DNA from: Denitrobaculum tricleocarpae
Lineage (GTDB): Bacteria; Pseudomonadota; Alphaproteobacteria; Kiloniellales; Kiloniellaceae
Assembly: GCF_007004665.1 (NCBI RefSeq)
Contig: NZ_ML660052.1
Location: forward strand, 868,001-932,000
DNA length: 64,000 nt
Direction of reading: 5' to 3'
Shown here: positions 8,240 through 18,185 of the stretch, one piece after another
How positions within the stretch are numbered: the first letter of the stretch is position 1
Layout of the letters: the number at the start of each line of letters is the position of its first letter
Position numbers and translations under genes: made by a program
Notes under the pieces: model-generated
The model's database searches: none
What the model saw: only the letters and a program-made list of their open reading frames with translations
Told to the model about the DNA's origin: nothing

Positions 8240-8340
8240 CGCAATCTTTGAAATCGTTTTCAATAACTTTCGTTATTTTCATTTTCACTGATAAAATTTT
8301 CGATTGTCAAAATTTCTTCATCCGCGTAGGTTAACGACAA
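8240..8340 (+). promoter_or_regulatory. glpD promoter with repeated GlpR-like half-sites
   Basis: An AT-rich stretch between glpR and glpD with repeated tttcg/ttttc motifs: atcgttttcaataac near 8249, tttcgttattttcattttc near 8267, and attttcgatt at 8296-8305. The last is close to attttcggatt before glpR. Such tandem half-sites are usual for DeoR-family repressors. Exact -35 and -10 boxes cannot be fixed by eye. Confidence 0.45.
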
Positions 8341-8401
8341 GCAAGTTTCAAGCAGCCGATCTGAACGGCGCGAAAACATAGCTCATGGGGAGAAACGGCC
8401 A

Positions 8402-9937
8402 GTGGCGCAAGACAAGCCACTCGATATCGTCGTTATCGGCGGTGGGGTGAACGGGACCGGGATCGCACGCGATGCCGCGGGCCGGGGCCTTTCGGTTTTG
8501 CTTTGTGAAAAGAGCGACCTTGGCAGCGGCACCTCTTCCGCCAGCACCAAGCTGATCCACGGCGGCCTGCGTTATCTCGAACAGTATGAATTCCGGCTGG
8601 TGCGCGAATCCCTGATGGAGCGCGAGGTTCTGCTGCGCGCGGCGCCGCACATTATCTGGCCCATGCGCTTTGTCCTGCCGCACAACAAATCTCTGCGCCC
8701 GGCCTGGATGATCCGGCTCGGTCTCTTTCTTTACGATCATCTCGGCGGCCGCAAACTGCTGCCTGGATCCGAGGGCGTGAAGCTGGCGGATCATCCTTCC
8801 GGCGGTCCGCTCAAGGACGATATGACCAAGGGCTTCGTCTATTCGGACTGCTGGGTCCAGGATGCGCGGCTGGTCGTGCTCAACGCGATCGACGCCCGCG
8901 AGCGCGGTGCCGAGGTTCTCACCCGCACCGAATGCGTTTCGGCCCGCCGGGTGGACGAACTCTGGGAGATCGAACTGCGGGATCTGCTCAGCGGCCAGAT
9001 GCGCAAGGTCAGCGCACGGGCGCTGGTCAACGCCGCCGGTCCCTGGGTGGCTTCGGTGCTCGAACAGCGGGTCGGCTCCAACCGCGCGGCCGGACTGAGG
9101 ATGATCAAAGGCAGCCACATCGTCGTGCCGGCCATGTTCGATCATGACTACTCTTACATCTTTCAGAATCCCGACGGCCGCATCGTCTTCGCCATACCCT
9201 ACGAGGAGGACTACACCCTCGTCGGCACGACCGATGTGGAGTATGAGGGCGACCCGGCGCAGGTCGCCTGTTCCGAGGACGAGATCAGCTACCTCTGCAA
9301 CGCGGTCAACGAGTACTTCAAGTCCGAAATCGCGCCCAAGGACGTGGTCTGGACCTACTCCGGCGTCCGGCCGCTGTACGACGACGCCTCGCAGAACGCC
9401 TCGACCATCACCCGTGACTACGTGCTCGATCTGGATGAACAGGCGGGCCGGGCACCGATGCTTTCGGTCTTCGGCGGCAAGATCACAACCTTCCGCAAAC
9501 TGGCTGAGCATGCCATGGAAAAACTCTGTCCGCTGATCGCCTGCAGCGCGCCGGACTGGACCGCGACGGCCATGTTGCCCGGCGGCGATATCGGCACGCA
9601 TTACGGCGATGTCGATTTCGATGCTTTCGTCGAACGCTTCAAAAAGCAGCATGCCTGGCTGCCGCAGGAGCTCGCCTGGCGTTACGCCCGCAACTACGGC
9701 GCGCGCGCCGCGATGATTCTCGGCGATGCCAAGGATCTCAGCGGTCTGGGACAGGAGCTGGGCGACGGCATTTACGAAGCGGAACTGAGTTATCTGGTCG
9801 AGCAGGAATGGTTGGTCGAGGGGGCAGACCTGCTGTGGCGGCGCTCGAAACTGGGGCTGCATGTTTCCAAGGAAACCGCCGCGCGGATCGAAAGCTGGCT
9901 GGCACAGCATGCGCTTGCCGGCCGCCGGGCCGGGTGA
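8402..9937 (+). CDS. glpD: Aerobic glycerol-3-phosphate dehydrogenase
   Basis: A 511-residue FAD-dependent enzyme of the DAO superfamily that oxidises sn-glycerol 3-phosphate to dihydroxyacetone phosphate and passes electrons to the quinone pool at the inner membrane. The dinucleotide motif GGGVNGTG is at residues 13-20; the conserved STKLIHGGLRYLEQYEF segment follows near residue 48. GlpD length in the family is about 500. The GTG start follows a gggagaaacggcc ribosome region. It lies between glpR and the glycerol-3-phosphate ABC transporter, so uptake and the first catabolic step are linked. Confidence 0.96.
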   Translation: MAQDKPLDIVVIGGGVNGTGIARDAAGRGLSVLLCEKSDLGSGTSSASTKLIHGGLRYLEQYEFRLVRESLMEREVLLRAAPHIIWPMRFVLPHNKSLRPAWMIRLGLFLYDHLGGRKLLPGSEGVKLADHPSGGPLKDDMTKGFVYSDCWVQDARLVVLNAIDARERGAEVLTRTECVSARRVDELWEIELRDLLSGQMRKVSARALVNAAGPWVASVLEQRVGSNRAAGLRMIKGSHIVVPAMFDHDYSYIFQNPDGRIVFAIPYEEDYTLVGTTDVEYEGDPAQVACSEDEISYLCNAVNEYFKSEIAPKDVVWTYSGVRPLYDDASQNASTITRDYVLDLDEQAGRAPMLSVFGGKITTFRKLAEHAMEKLCPLIACSAPDWTATAMLPGGDIGTHYGDVDFDAFVERFKKQHAWLPQELAWRYARNYGARAAMILGDAKDLSGLGQELGDGIYEAELSYLVEQEWLVEGADLLWRRSKLGLHVSKETAARIESWLAQHALAGRRAG

Positions 9938-10044
9938 CTTGTTTTTGAAGCCGGATTGTTTGGGTTTGAAAAACGACCGATTGGGGGCCGTCGCCTGGCA
10001 TGAAAAGGGCCATGGCGGTGGAATAGAAGAGGAACTCGTTTGGT

Positions 10045-11163
10045 ATGCTTGAGCTGATGAACGTCAGTAAACGGGTCGGAAACCAGGATCATATCAGTGA
10101 TGTGAGCTTGCGTTTCGATAAGGGCTCGCTCAACGTTTTGCTCGGGCCGACCCTGTCCGGGAAAACCTCGCTGATGCGCCTGATGGCCGGTCTGGACAAG
10201 CCGACCTCCGGCGATATCCACTTTAACGGCGAGAGCGTCGTGGGCATGCCGGTTCAGAAGCGCAACGTCGCCATGGTCTATCAGCAGTTCATCAATTATC
10301 CGGCCATGACGGTCTACGAAAACATCGCTTCGCCCATGCGCGTGGCCGGTGTCGACGGGGAAACCATCGACCGCAAGGTGCGCGAGGCGGCTTCCCTGAT
10401 GAAACTCTCGGACTTTCTCGACCGCACGCCGCTCAACCTCTCGGGGGGGCAGCAGCAGCGTACGGCCCTGGCGCGGGCGCTGGTCAAGGGCGCCGATCTG
10501 GTGCTGCTGGACGAACCCCTGGCCAATCTGGACTATAAGCTGCGCGAGGAGCTGCGGGTGGAGCTGCCGAAAATCTTTGCCGAGACCGGCGCGGTTTTCG
10601 TCTACGCCACAACGGAACCTCACGAGGCATTGCTGCTGGGCGGCAAGACCGCGGCGCTGTCCGAGGGGCGGGTCTCGCAATTCGGGCCGACCATCGATGT
10701 CTATAATCGTCCTGCCGACCTGATCACCGCGCAGACCTTCTCCGATCCGCCCATGAACATCGTCCCCATGACCAAGTCCGGCGCTGCCTTTGCTTTCGGC
10801 GGGGCTTCGGTTGCGGTGTCGGGTGAACTCGCGGGCCTTGCGGACGGGGCCTATAAGGTGGCCATCCGCCCGCATCACCTGATGCTGCACGCACCCGGCG
10901 GAGAAACGTTGGTGCAGGAGACCCGGGTTTCAACGACGGAGATCACCGGGTCCGAAAGCTTTATTCATGTGGAGACGGAGGGTTTGCGCTGGGTGGCGCT
11001 GACCCACGGCGTGCACCGCGTCGAGGTGGGCGACAAGGTTCCGGTCTATCTGGATCCGCACAGCTTCTTTGTTTTCGATCAACAGGACCGGCTGGTCGCC
11101 GCACCGTCTCAGGACGGTCTGCCGCACGAGGATCTGGCCAGTGCAAGCGCGGGGCACGGGTGA
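10045..11163 (+). CDS. glpS: Glycerol-3-phosphate ABC transporter ATPase GlpS
   Basis: A 372-residue ABC ATPase of the MalK/UgpC type with a C-terminal TOBE-like regulatory part. Walker A is GPTLSGKTS (34-42), the signature LSGGQQQR (132-139) is intact, and Walker B is LVLLDEP (152-158). The switch (H-loop) histidine is replaced: the segment YATTEPHEA has Thr190 where the partner GlpT has His199. With GlpT it should form a heterodimer driving the GlpPQ permease. Begins 107 bp after glpD; the four following genes overlap or abut. Matches glpS of the rhizobial glpSTPQV operon. Confidence 0.9.
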   Translation: MLELMNVSKRVGNQDHISDVSLRFDKGSLNVLLGPTLSGKTSLMRLMAGLDKPTSGDIHFNGESVVGMPVQKRNVAMVYQQFINYPAMTVYENIASPMRVAGVDGETIDRKVREAASLMKLSDFLDRTPLNLSGGQQQRTALARALVKGADLVLLDEPLANLDYKLREELRVELPKIFAETGAVFVYATTEPHEALLLGGKTAALSEGRVSQFGPTIDVYNRPADLITAQTFSDPPMNIVPMTKSGAAFAFGGASVAVSGELAGLADGAYKVAIRPHHLMLHAPGGETLVQETRVSTTEITGSESFIHVETEGLRWVALTHGVHRVEVGDKVPVYLDPHSFFVFDQQDRLVAAPSQDGLPHEDLASASAGHG

Positions 11164-11167
11164 GACC

Positions 11168-12241
11168 ATGGCACAGATAACACTTGATAAACTTGCTCAT
11201 TCCTACTTCCCGAACCCGCAGAGCGAAGCGGATTTCGCCCTGAAGGAAATCGACTATGTCTGGGAGGACGGCGGCGCCTATGCCCTGCTCGGACCTTCGG
11301 GCTGCGGCAAGACCACGCTGCTGAACATCATCTCGGGACTTCTGGTGCCGTCGCGCGGATGCATTCTCTTCGGCGAGGAGGATGTCACGCAGTACGCGCC
11401 CGAACAGCGCAACATCGCCCAGGTCTTCCAGTTCCCGGTGATCTACGACACCATGACTGTGGCCCAGAACCTCGCCTTTCCCCTGGTCAACCGCAAGGTG
11501 CCCAGGGACGAGATCGACAAGCGTGTCGCCGACATGATCAAGGTCCTGGACCTGGGTGACAAGGCGAACCGCAAGGCGCAGGGCCTGACCGCCGACGAGA
11601 AGCAGAAGATCTCGCTCGGGCGTGGTCTGGTGCGTTACGACGTCAACGCGATCCTTTTCGACGAGCCGCTGACCGTCATCGACCCGCATCTCAAGTGGCA
11701 GCTGCGCACCAAGCTGAAAGAACTGCATCACGAGTTCGGTCACACCATGATCTACGTGACCCACGATCAGACCGAGGCGCTGACCTTCGCCGACAAGGTT
11801 GTGGTGATGTACGAAGGCGAGGTGGTGCAGATCGGCACACCGGAGGAGCTCTTCGACGAACCGGCGCACACCTTCGTCGGATATTTCATCGGCTCGCCCG
11901 GTATGAATGTGGTGCCCTGCAGCGTTGCCGGAGACCGGCTTCAGCTGGGCGGTCAGGAAATCGCCCTGCCGCGCCGCTACGCGCCGCTCGAGGGTCAGGT
12001 CGAGATGGGCGTGCGCCCCGAGTTCGTGAAGCTCTCGGCCAATGGCGAGGGGATTCCGGTTTCCATCTCAGCGGTCGAGGACATCGGCCGCTTCAAGATT
12101 GTCCGCGGCTTGCTCGAAGGCTGCAGCTTCAATGCCGTCCTGCCCGAGGGCGCCGAAGTCCCGGCCGAGGCCAGCGCGGTGATCGACCCGACGCGGATCG
12201 GCATCTATCACGACTCCCACCTTGTGCGCGGAGAGGCCTGA
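11168..12241 (+). CDS. glpT: Glycerol-3-phosphate ABC transporter ATPase GlpT
   Basis: A 357-residue ABC ATPase, the second nucleotide-binding subunit. Walker A is canonical (GPSGCGKTT, 42-50), Walker B is ILFDEP (near 162-167) and the switch histidine is present (YVTHDQTEA, His199). The ABC signature is degenerate: LTADEKQ at 140-146 instead of LSGGQ. Thus GlpS and GlpT are complementary, each lacking one motif the other keeps. Start: the ATG at 11168 lies 4 bp after the glpS stop and gives the conserved opening MAQITLDKLAHSY; a longer frame upstream overlaps glpS and is not needed. Not related to the E. coli MFS antiporter also called GlpT. Confidence 0.9.
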   Translation: MAQITLDKLAHSYFPNPQSEADFALKEIDYVWEDGGAYALLGPSGCGKTTLLNIISGLLVPSRGCILFGEEDVTQYAPEQRNIAQVFQFPVIYDTMTVAQNLAFPLVNRKVPRDEIDKRVADMIKVLDLGDKANRKAQGLTADEKQKISLGRGLVRYDVNAILFDEPLTVIDPHLKWQLRTKLKELHHEFGHTMIYVTHDQTEALTFADKVVVMYEGEVVQIGTPEELFDEPAHTFVGYFIGSPGMNVVPCSVAGDRLQLGGQEIALPRRYAPLEGQVEMGVRPEFVKLSANGEGIPVSISAVEDIGRFKIVRGLLEGCSFNAVLPEGAEVPAEASAVIDPTRIGIYHDSHLVRGEA

Positions 12242-12244
12242 GCC

Positions 12245-13104
12245 ATGAATAAGGTACAGAACAACAAAGCTTGGTTCATGGTTTTACCGGTGCTCGTGAT
12301 CGTGGCACTCAACGCCGTCGTGCCTCTGATGACCGTGGTCAACTATTCGGTTCAGGATACCTTCGGCAACAACGTCTTCTTCTTCGAGGGCACGCGCTGG
12401 TTCAGCGAAGTCCTGGCCTCCGAGCGATTCCACGGGGCGCTGGGGCGGCAGTTCTCTTTGACCGCAACCATTCTCGCCATCGAGATTCCGCTGGGTGTGG
12501 CCATCGCGCTCGCCATGCCGCGCTCGGGCTTCTGGGCTTCGGTCTGTCTGGTGCTGATGGCGCTGCCGCTGCTGATCCCCTGGAACGTGGTCGGCGCCAT
12601 GTGGAATATCTACGCGCTGCCCGATATCGGTCTGCTCGGCTACGGACTGAACTGGCTCGGCATTCCCTACGACTTCACGCAGCAGCCCGTTTCGGCCTGG
12701 TTCACGGTGATTCTGATGGATGTCTGGCACTGGACGTCGCTGGTGGTGTTGCTGGCCTACGCCGGTCTGCAGTCGATCGACGAGAACTATTACCGGGCGG
12801 CGCAGATCGACGGCGCCTCGCGCTGGGCGGTCTTCCGCTACATCCAGCTGCCCAAGATGAAACACGTGCTGACCATCGCCATCCTGCTGCGCTTTATGGA
12901 CAGCTTCATGATCTACACCGAGCCTTTCGTTCTGACCGGCGGCGGGCCGGGCAACTCGACCACCGTGCTGTCGATCGATCTGGTCAAGGCGGCGCTGGGT
13001 GAGTTTAATCTCGGGATCGCCTCGGCCATGAGCATCATCTACTTCCTGATGACGTTGCTGGTCTGCTGGCTCTTCTACACCATCACCATGCAGGGAGAAA
13101 AATC

Positions 13105-13108
<4 letters not shown>
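12245..13108 (+). CDS. glpP: Glycerol-3-phosphate ABC transporter permease GlpP
   Basis: A 287-residue inner-membrane permease of the MalF/UgpA class with about six membrane segments. The coupling (EAA) loop reads YYRAAQIDGASRWAVFRYIQ near residues 180-199 and contacts an ATPase subunit. It starts 3 bp after the glpT stop and its end overlaps glpQ by 4 bp (ATGA), indicating translational coupling. With GlpQ it forms the channel for glycerol 3-phosphate delivered by GlpV. Confidence 0.92.
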
Positions 13109-13901
<793 letters not shown>

Positions 13902-13905
<4 letters not shown>

Positions 13906-14189
13906 TCATGGGTCTCGAATGGATGGCCTGGACCTGGCAGACCGCAACCTTCTTCATCATGATCGCCGTGTTTCTGATCGGCATGAGTATTTGGGAGATG
14001 GCGCGCCCCGGCGGCGATCCGCGCACCGGAGTGCTTGGTTTGGACACGACCCGCGGCGACCGCCTGTTCATTTCGCTGCTCACCAGCGCCTACATTCATC
14101 TGGCCTGGCTGGGACTGGCGACGGGACCGCTGTGGATCGCGACCATACTTTCGGTGATTGTCGCAGTCGCGATCTTTCGCTGGGTGTAG
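13902..14189 (+). CDS. DUF2160 small membrane protein of the glp operon
   Basis: A 95-residue protein with three hydrophobic segments, at about residues 8-26, 46-65 and 70-92. It belongs to the DUF2160 family, which is known almost only from alphaproteobacterial glycerol-3-phosphate and related ABC operons, between the permease and the binding-protein gene. The start overlaps the glpQ stop by 4 bp. Its role is unknown; an accessory or assembly subunit of the GlpPQ permease is a reasonable inference from strict gene linkage. Confidence 0.85.
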
Positions 14190-14344
14190 AGAATAGTATG
14201 TGGGAATTCGCCTTCGCTCCAGGCACGCAGGTGCCGGATATGCAGAAGGGCGCTGGCGAACTTGGCTACGGGGGTGCAAGCTCTGACGTGGCGCTTTTCG
14301 GGCCCGGTTTAACGGGTGTTTAAAACCTCAAGGGAGGAGGGAAA

Positions 14345-16075
14345 ATGAGAAAGCTAATGGCATCAGCCGCCGTTGTGGCTTTGCTGTACGGGGGCGGTCC
14401 CGCCGTCGCCGGCATGGCCGAAGCGGAGAAATGGGTTGATAACGAGTTCCAGCCATCGACACTGTCGCGTGACGAGCAGCTGTCCGAGATGGACTGGTTC
14501 ATCAAAGCCGCCGAGCCTTTCAAGGGCATGGAGATCAACGTGCTGTCGGAGACGATCCCGACGCACAGCTATGAGTCGGAAACCCTGACCAAAGCCTTCG
14601 AGGAGATCACCGGGATCAAGGTGAATCACCAGCTCCTGGGCGAAGGTGAAGTCGTACAGGCGGTTCAGACCCAGATGCAGACCCGTCGTAACCTTTACGA
14701 TGCCTACATCAACGACTCCGATCTGATCGGCACGCACTCGCGTCTTCAGCTCGCCTACAACCTCTCCGACTTCATGGAAGGCGAAGGCAAGGACGTGACC
14801 AATCCGGGTCTCGATCTGGACGACTTCATGGGCAAGTCCTTCACGACCGGCCCGGATGGCAAGCTCTATCAGCTGCCTGACCAGCAGTTCGCGAACCTTT
14901 ACTGGTTCCGCAAAGACTGGTTCGACAAGCCCGAGCTGCAGGCCAAGTTCAAGGAGATGTACGGCTATGACCTGGGCGTTCCGGTAAACTGGTCCGCCTA
15001 TGAAGACATCGCCGAGTTCTTCAGCGTTCACGTCAAGGAAATCGACGGCGTACGCATCTACGGCCACATGGACTACGGTAAGCGCGCGCCCGATCTGGGC
15101 TGGCGTATGACCGATGCCTGGCTTTCCATGGCCGGCACCGGCAACAAAGGCACGCCGAACGGTGTTCCGATCGACGAATGGGGCATCCGCATGGAAGCGG
15201 GTTCCTGTAACCCGGCCGGTGCCAGCGTCACCCGTGGTGGCGAAACCAACGGTCCGGCTTCGGTCTACGCGATCCGCAAGTGGGACGAATGGCTCCGCAA
15301 ATACGCCCCTCCGGGCGCAGCCAGCTACGACTTCTATCAGTCGCTGCCGGCTCTGAGCCAGGGTAACGTTGCTCAGCAGATCTTCTGGTACACCGCTTTC
15401 ACCGCGTCCATGGTTGCGCCGAAGTCCGAAGGCAACAACACTGTCGACGACGAAGGCAAGCCGCTTTGGCGGATGGCGCCGAGCCCGCACGGCCCTTATT
15501 GGCAGGAAGGCCAGAAGCTCGGCTATCAGGATGCCGGTTCCTGGACGATCCTGAAGTCGACCCCGGTCGATCGCGCGAAAGCCGCCTGGCTCTACGCCCA
15601 GTTCGTGGTTTCCAAGACTCTCGACGTGAAGAAAAGCCACGTTGGTCTGACCTTCATCCGCGACTCCACGGTCCGGCATGAAAGCTTCACCGAGCGGGCG
15701 CCGAACCTCGGTGGTCTGGTCGAGTTCTATCGCTCGCCTGACCGTGTCAACTGGTCCCCAACCGGCATCAACGTGCCCGACTATCCGAAGCTGGCACAGC
15801 TCTGGTGGCAGAACATCGGTGACGTGAACTCCGGTGCCTTCACCCCGCAGGAAGCCATGGACCGTCTCGCTGGTGAGATGGACCAGGTCATGGCCCGCAT
15901 GCAGGCTGCCGATGAGCAGGCCAACGTTTATGGCGGCTGCGGCCCGCGTCTCAATGACGAGCAGGACGCATCCGCGTGGCTCGGCAAGGAGAACGGTCCG
16001 AAAGCTCAGCTCGAGAATGAGAAACCCCAGGGCGAGACCATCGCTTACGAGGAACTCATCAAGCGCTGGCAGTAA
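14345..16075 (+). CDS. glpV: Glycerol-3-phosphate ABC transporter substrate-binding protein GlpV
   Basis: A 576-residue periplasmic binding protein, large for an ABC binding protein but typical of GlpV. A signal peptide is visible (MRKLMASAAVVALLYGGGPA, cleavage near residue 23-26). The body contains extracellular-solute-binding segments such as KGMEINVLSETIPTHSYES and GPDGKLYQLPDQQFANLYWF. It captures glycerol 3-phosphate and hands it to GlpPQ. A very strong ribosome site (gggaggagg) sits before the ATG, fitting high expression relative to the permease. It closes the operon and is followed by a strong terminator. Confidence 0.94.
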   Translation: MRKLMASAAVVALLYGGGPAVAGMAEAEKWVDNEFQPSTLSRDEQLSEMDWFIKAAEPFKGMEINVLSETIPTHSYESETLTKAFEEITGIKVNHQLLGEGEVVQAVQTQMQTRRNLYDAYINDSDLIGTHSRLQLAYNLSDFMEGEGKDVTNPGLDLDDFMGKSFTTGPDGKLYQLPDQQFANLYWFRKDWFDKPELQAKFKEMYGYDLGVPVNWSAYEDIAEFFSVHVKEIDGVRIYGHMDYGKRAPDLGWRMTDAWLSMAGTGNKGTPNGVPIDEWGIRMEAGSCNPAGASVTRGGETNGPASVYAIRKWDEWLRKYAPPGAASYDFYQSLPALSQGNVAQQIFWYTAFTASMVAPKSEGNNTVDDEGKPLWRMAPSPHGPYWQEGQKLGYQDAGSWTILKSTPVDRAKAAWLYAQFVVSKTLDVKKSHVGLTFIRDSTVRHESFTERAPNLGGLVEFYRSPDRVNWSPTGINVPDYPKLAQLWWQNIGDVNSGAFTPQEAMDRLAGEMDQVMARMQAADEQANVYGGCGPRLNDEQDASAWLGKENGPKAQLENEKPQGETIAYEELIKRWQ

Positions 16076-16159
16076 GCCTGAAGTGAGTAAGCCTGATGCC
16101 GGAGATCCCGGGATAGGGCATCCGATGACGTAACTGCGGCTTGCTGCAGTGGAGAAAAA

Positions 16160-16190
16160 GAGAGCCGGAGTGTTCAACACTCCGGCTCTC
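16160..16190 (+). terminator. Rho-independent terminator of the glp operon
   Basis: Perfect 14-bp arms (gagagccggagtgt, 16160-16173, and 16177-16190) with a 3-base loop, preceded by an A-run and followed by ttgcttt. It lies 85 bp after the glpV stop. Confidence 0.85.
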
Positions 16191-16331
16191 TTGCTTTCGG
16201 CGCTGCCGGGGTCTGCGGGCTGTGGGCGGAGTTCTCTCTGCGTTCAGGGTACGACCGCGCTTGCTTTCCGGCCGCCTGGAATGTGATCGTTCCCGCGTGA
16301 AGGTCAATTACAAACGGCATCGGAGGACGGA

Positions 16332-17303
16332 GTGTCCGACAAAACCCTGCATCCCATCTGTGCATTTGACATCGGTCCGGACGGTCAGGCGGTTCTGCTG
16401 GAGGAACCCTGGCCGGATGCGGCTTCAGCCATTTCGGACGGCTACCGTTGGCTGCACTTCGACCTTACCGATCCGGCGCTTGAGGCATGGACCGATGAAA
16501 AGCTCCCGCCCGTCGCAGCCTATGCGTTGCGTCAGAGCGAAACGCGTCCCCGCTGCGATGTCTTCGAGGATGGCGTCCTGCTGAATCTCCGCGGCGTCAA
16601 TCTCAATCCGGGCAACGATCCGGAGGACATGGTGTCCTTGCGTCTCTGGGTGCGGCCCGGGCTGATCGTGACTGCGCGCCTCCGAAAGCTCTGGGCTGTC
16701 GATGCCCTTCGCAAGGCGATCGACGCGGGCAAGGCGCCGGTTGCTATCGCCGATTTTCTGAATCTCCTGACCTATGAGCTGAGCAAGCGGATCGAGCGGG
16801 TATCGCTGGATCTGGAGGAGGAAACCGATGCGCTCGAAGAGAAATTGCTGGGCGAGTCATCCGGGCTGAGCGGCGAGCTTGTGATTTTGCGGCAAAGCGT
16901 CATCAAGCTGCGCCGTTTTGTCCGACCGCAGTGCGAGGCCCTGAACGACCTCTCTCAATGGCAGAGTGCTTTGCTCGATCAGGGCCACAGCGACCTGTTG
17001 CGGGAGACGGCGAACCGGGCAACCCGGACGATCGAAGCCCTGGATGCCATCTCCGAACGGCTGACCGCCATGCAGGACCATCTTGAGACCCGTCATGCCT
17101 CTGCCCTGGGGCGCAACAGCTATATCCTGTCGGTCGCCGCGGCCATATTCCTGCCTCTGGGTTTCCTGACCGGGCTCTTCGGCATCAACGTAGGGGGGAT
17201 GCCGGGTGTGGACTCGCCCTATGGTTTTGCGGTCGTCACCATCGCTTCCTGTGTGATCGGTGTTTTGCTTTTCGTCGTTTTCAGACTTCGCAAGTGGCTG
17301 TGA
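16332..17303 (+). CDS. zntB: CorA-family zinc transporter (ZntB-like)
   Basis: A 323-residue CorA-superfamily protein with a large N-terminal cytoplasmic domain, a long helical region and two C-terminal membrane helices (about 263-285 and 295-315). The loop signature is GINVGGMPG, the GxN form with GG typical of ZntB rather than the GMN of magnesium CorA. ZntB proteins move zinc across the inner membrane, with reported proton coupling. A GTG start at 16332 follows gaggacgga. It converges on the MscS gene with a 3-bp gap, so it is its own transcription unit. Confidence 0.85.
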   Translation: MSDKTLHPICAFDIGPDGQAVLLEEPWPDAASAISDGYRWLHFDLTDPALEAWTDEKLPPVAAYALRQSETRPRCDVFEDGVLLNLRGVNLNPGNDPEDMVSLRLWVRPGLIVTARLRKLWAVDALRKAIDAGKAPVAIADFLNLLTYELSKRIERVSLDLEEETDALEEKLLGESSGLSGELVILRQSVIKLRRFVRPQCEALNDLSQWQSALLDQGHSDLLRETANRATRTIEALDAISERLTAMQDHLETRHASALGRNSYILSVAAAIFLPLGFLTGLFGINVGGMPGVDSPYGFAVVTIASCVIGVLLFVVFRLRKWL

Positions 17304-17306
17304 CAG

Positions 17307-18158
17307 TTATTTAGCGACTTGAGCGGTGCTGAGAGGAATCACATCGCTGCCGATCGCGTCGAGAAAGCCTGCCGTGATCAACTTTTCCAGCGCGAAGACC
17401 TCCTTCTTCGGACAAAAAAGCGAGATGCGGAAGACCGTCCGGCCCAGATCGCTTGTGCCCAGGCTGATGCTGGCTTCCGGGCCTTGAATGTCGACGCCGA
17501 GTTTCTTCTCAGCCATCGCGTTACTGCGCTTTGCGGCTTCAAGAAAGGGCTCGCAGAGCTGATCCGACTTGGTTTGCAGCCAGTGCAGCGCCATGGCGAC
17601 ATTGACACGGGTTTCGAGCGTAATGTCGAAACTGTGCAGGGCGAAGGACGGCGAGAAGTTTTCGTTCCGGACCGGATGCTGCAGAAAAACGCTGTTTGGC
17701 AGAACCACGGTCCGGCCGCTGTAGCCGTCACCTTGTGAAGCGGGCGCAAGTTCCAGAAGGGTCGTCGACAGCACGCTGTGATCCGTCACTTCACCTCGAA
17801 TGCCGTCGACTTCAACTCTGTCGCCAATCGAGAAGACGCTCGCCCCGGTTCGGAGCACGAAGCCGCTGATACACATCAGCAGCTCTTTGGTCGCGATGAC
17901 AATGGCGACGGTTACGGCGGTCAGGGAGAGCAGCAGGTTCTGCAGCTGCCCAAGCCAGATGACCAGCAGGCCGATCACCAGAAGCGCGCTGAGAGCGCTG
18001 CGTGTGTAAAAGAGTTGGCGCCGCTGGTCTTCCTGAAGCACGTCCGCGCCCCGGCGGATCAGGCGGAACAACAACAGGCGCAGAGCCGCGACCAGCAACA
18101 ACAGCGCGACCGTGACCAGTCCGCGCACAATCAGGGGATCGTTCAGGAGCGTCGTCAT
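17307..18158 (-). CDS. MscS-type mechanosensitive channel
   Basis: A 283-residue membrane protein. Hydrophobic segments lie at about residues 10-30, 50-72 and 75-105, followed by the MscS beta domain (SIGDRVEVDGIRGEVTDHSVLSTTLLEL at about 110-138; VVLPNSVFLQHPVRN at about 149-163) and a C-terminal alpha/beta part. The gating helix lacks the classical glycine-alanine pattern, so conductance properties may differ. It begins 27 bp after the AstE-like gene and is probably the last gene of the RimK operon, which suggests a link between that pathway and osmotic or turgor control. Confidence 0.82.
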   Translation of the reverse strand: MTTLLNDPLIVRGLVTVALLLLVAALRLLLFRLIRRGADVLQEDQRRQLFYTRSALSALLVIGLLVIWLGQLQNLLLSLTAVTVAIVIATKELLMCISGFVLRTGASVFSIGDRVEVDGIRGEVTDHSVLSTTLLELAPASQGDGYSGRTVVLPNSVFLQHPVRNENFSPSFALHSFDITLETRVNVAMALHWLQTKSDQLCEPFLEAAKRSNAMAEKKLGVDIQGPEASISLGTSDLGRTVFRISLFCPKKEVFALEKLITAGFLDAIGSDVIPLSTAQVAK

Positions 18159-18185
18159 AGGCTCTACCTTGAGGTGTCGTCGATC

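Noticed and set aside
8348-9910. 520-codon open frame opposite glpD
   Set aside because: Mirror of GC-rich codon use in a certain glpD gene.
9861-10052. Small open frame between glpD and glpS
   Set aside because: Overlaps the glpD end, poor ribosome site, no protein-like pattern.
11069-11167. Extended N-terminus for glpT
   Set aside because: Overlaps glpS; the start at 11168 gives the conserved opening and correct spacing.
14363-16180. 605-codon open frame opposite glpV
   Set aside because: No family pattern and no start signal; glpV is certain.
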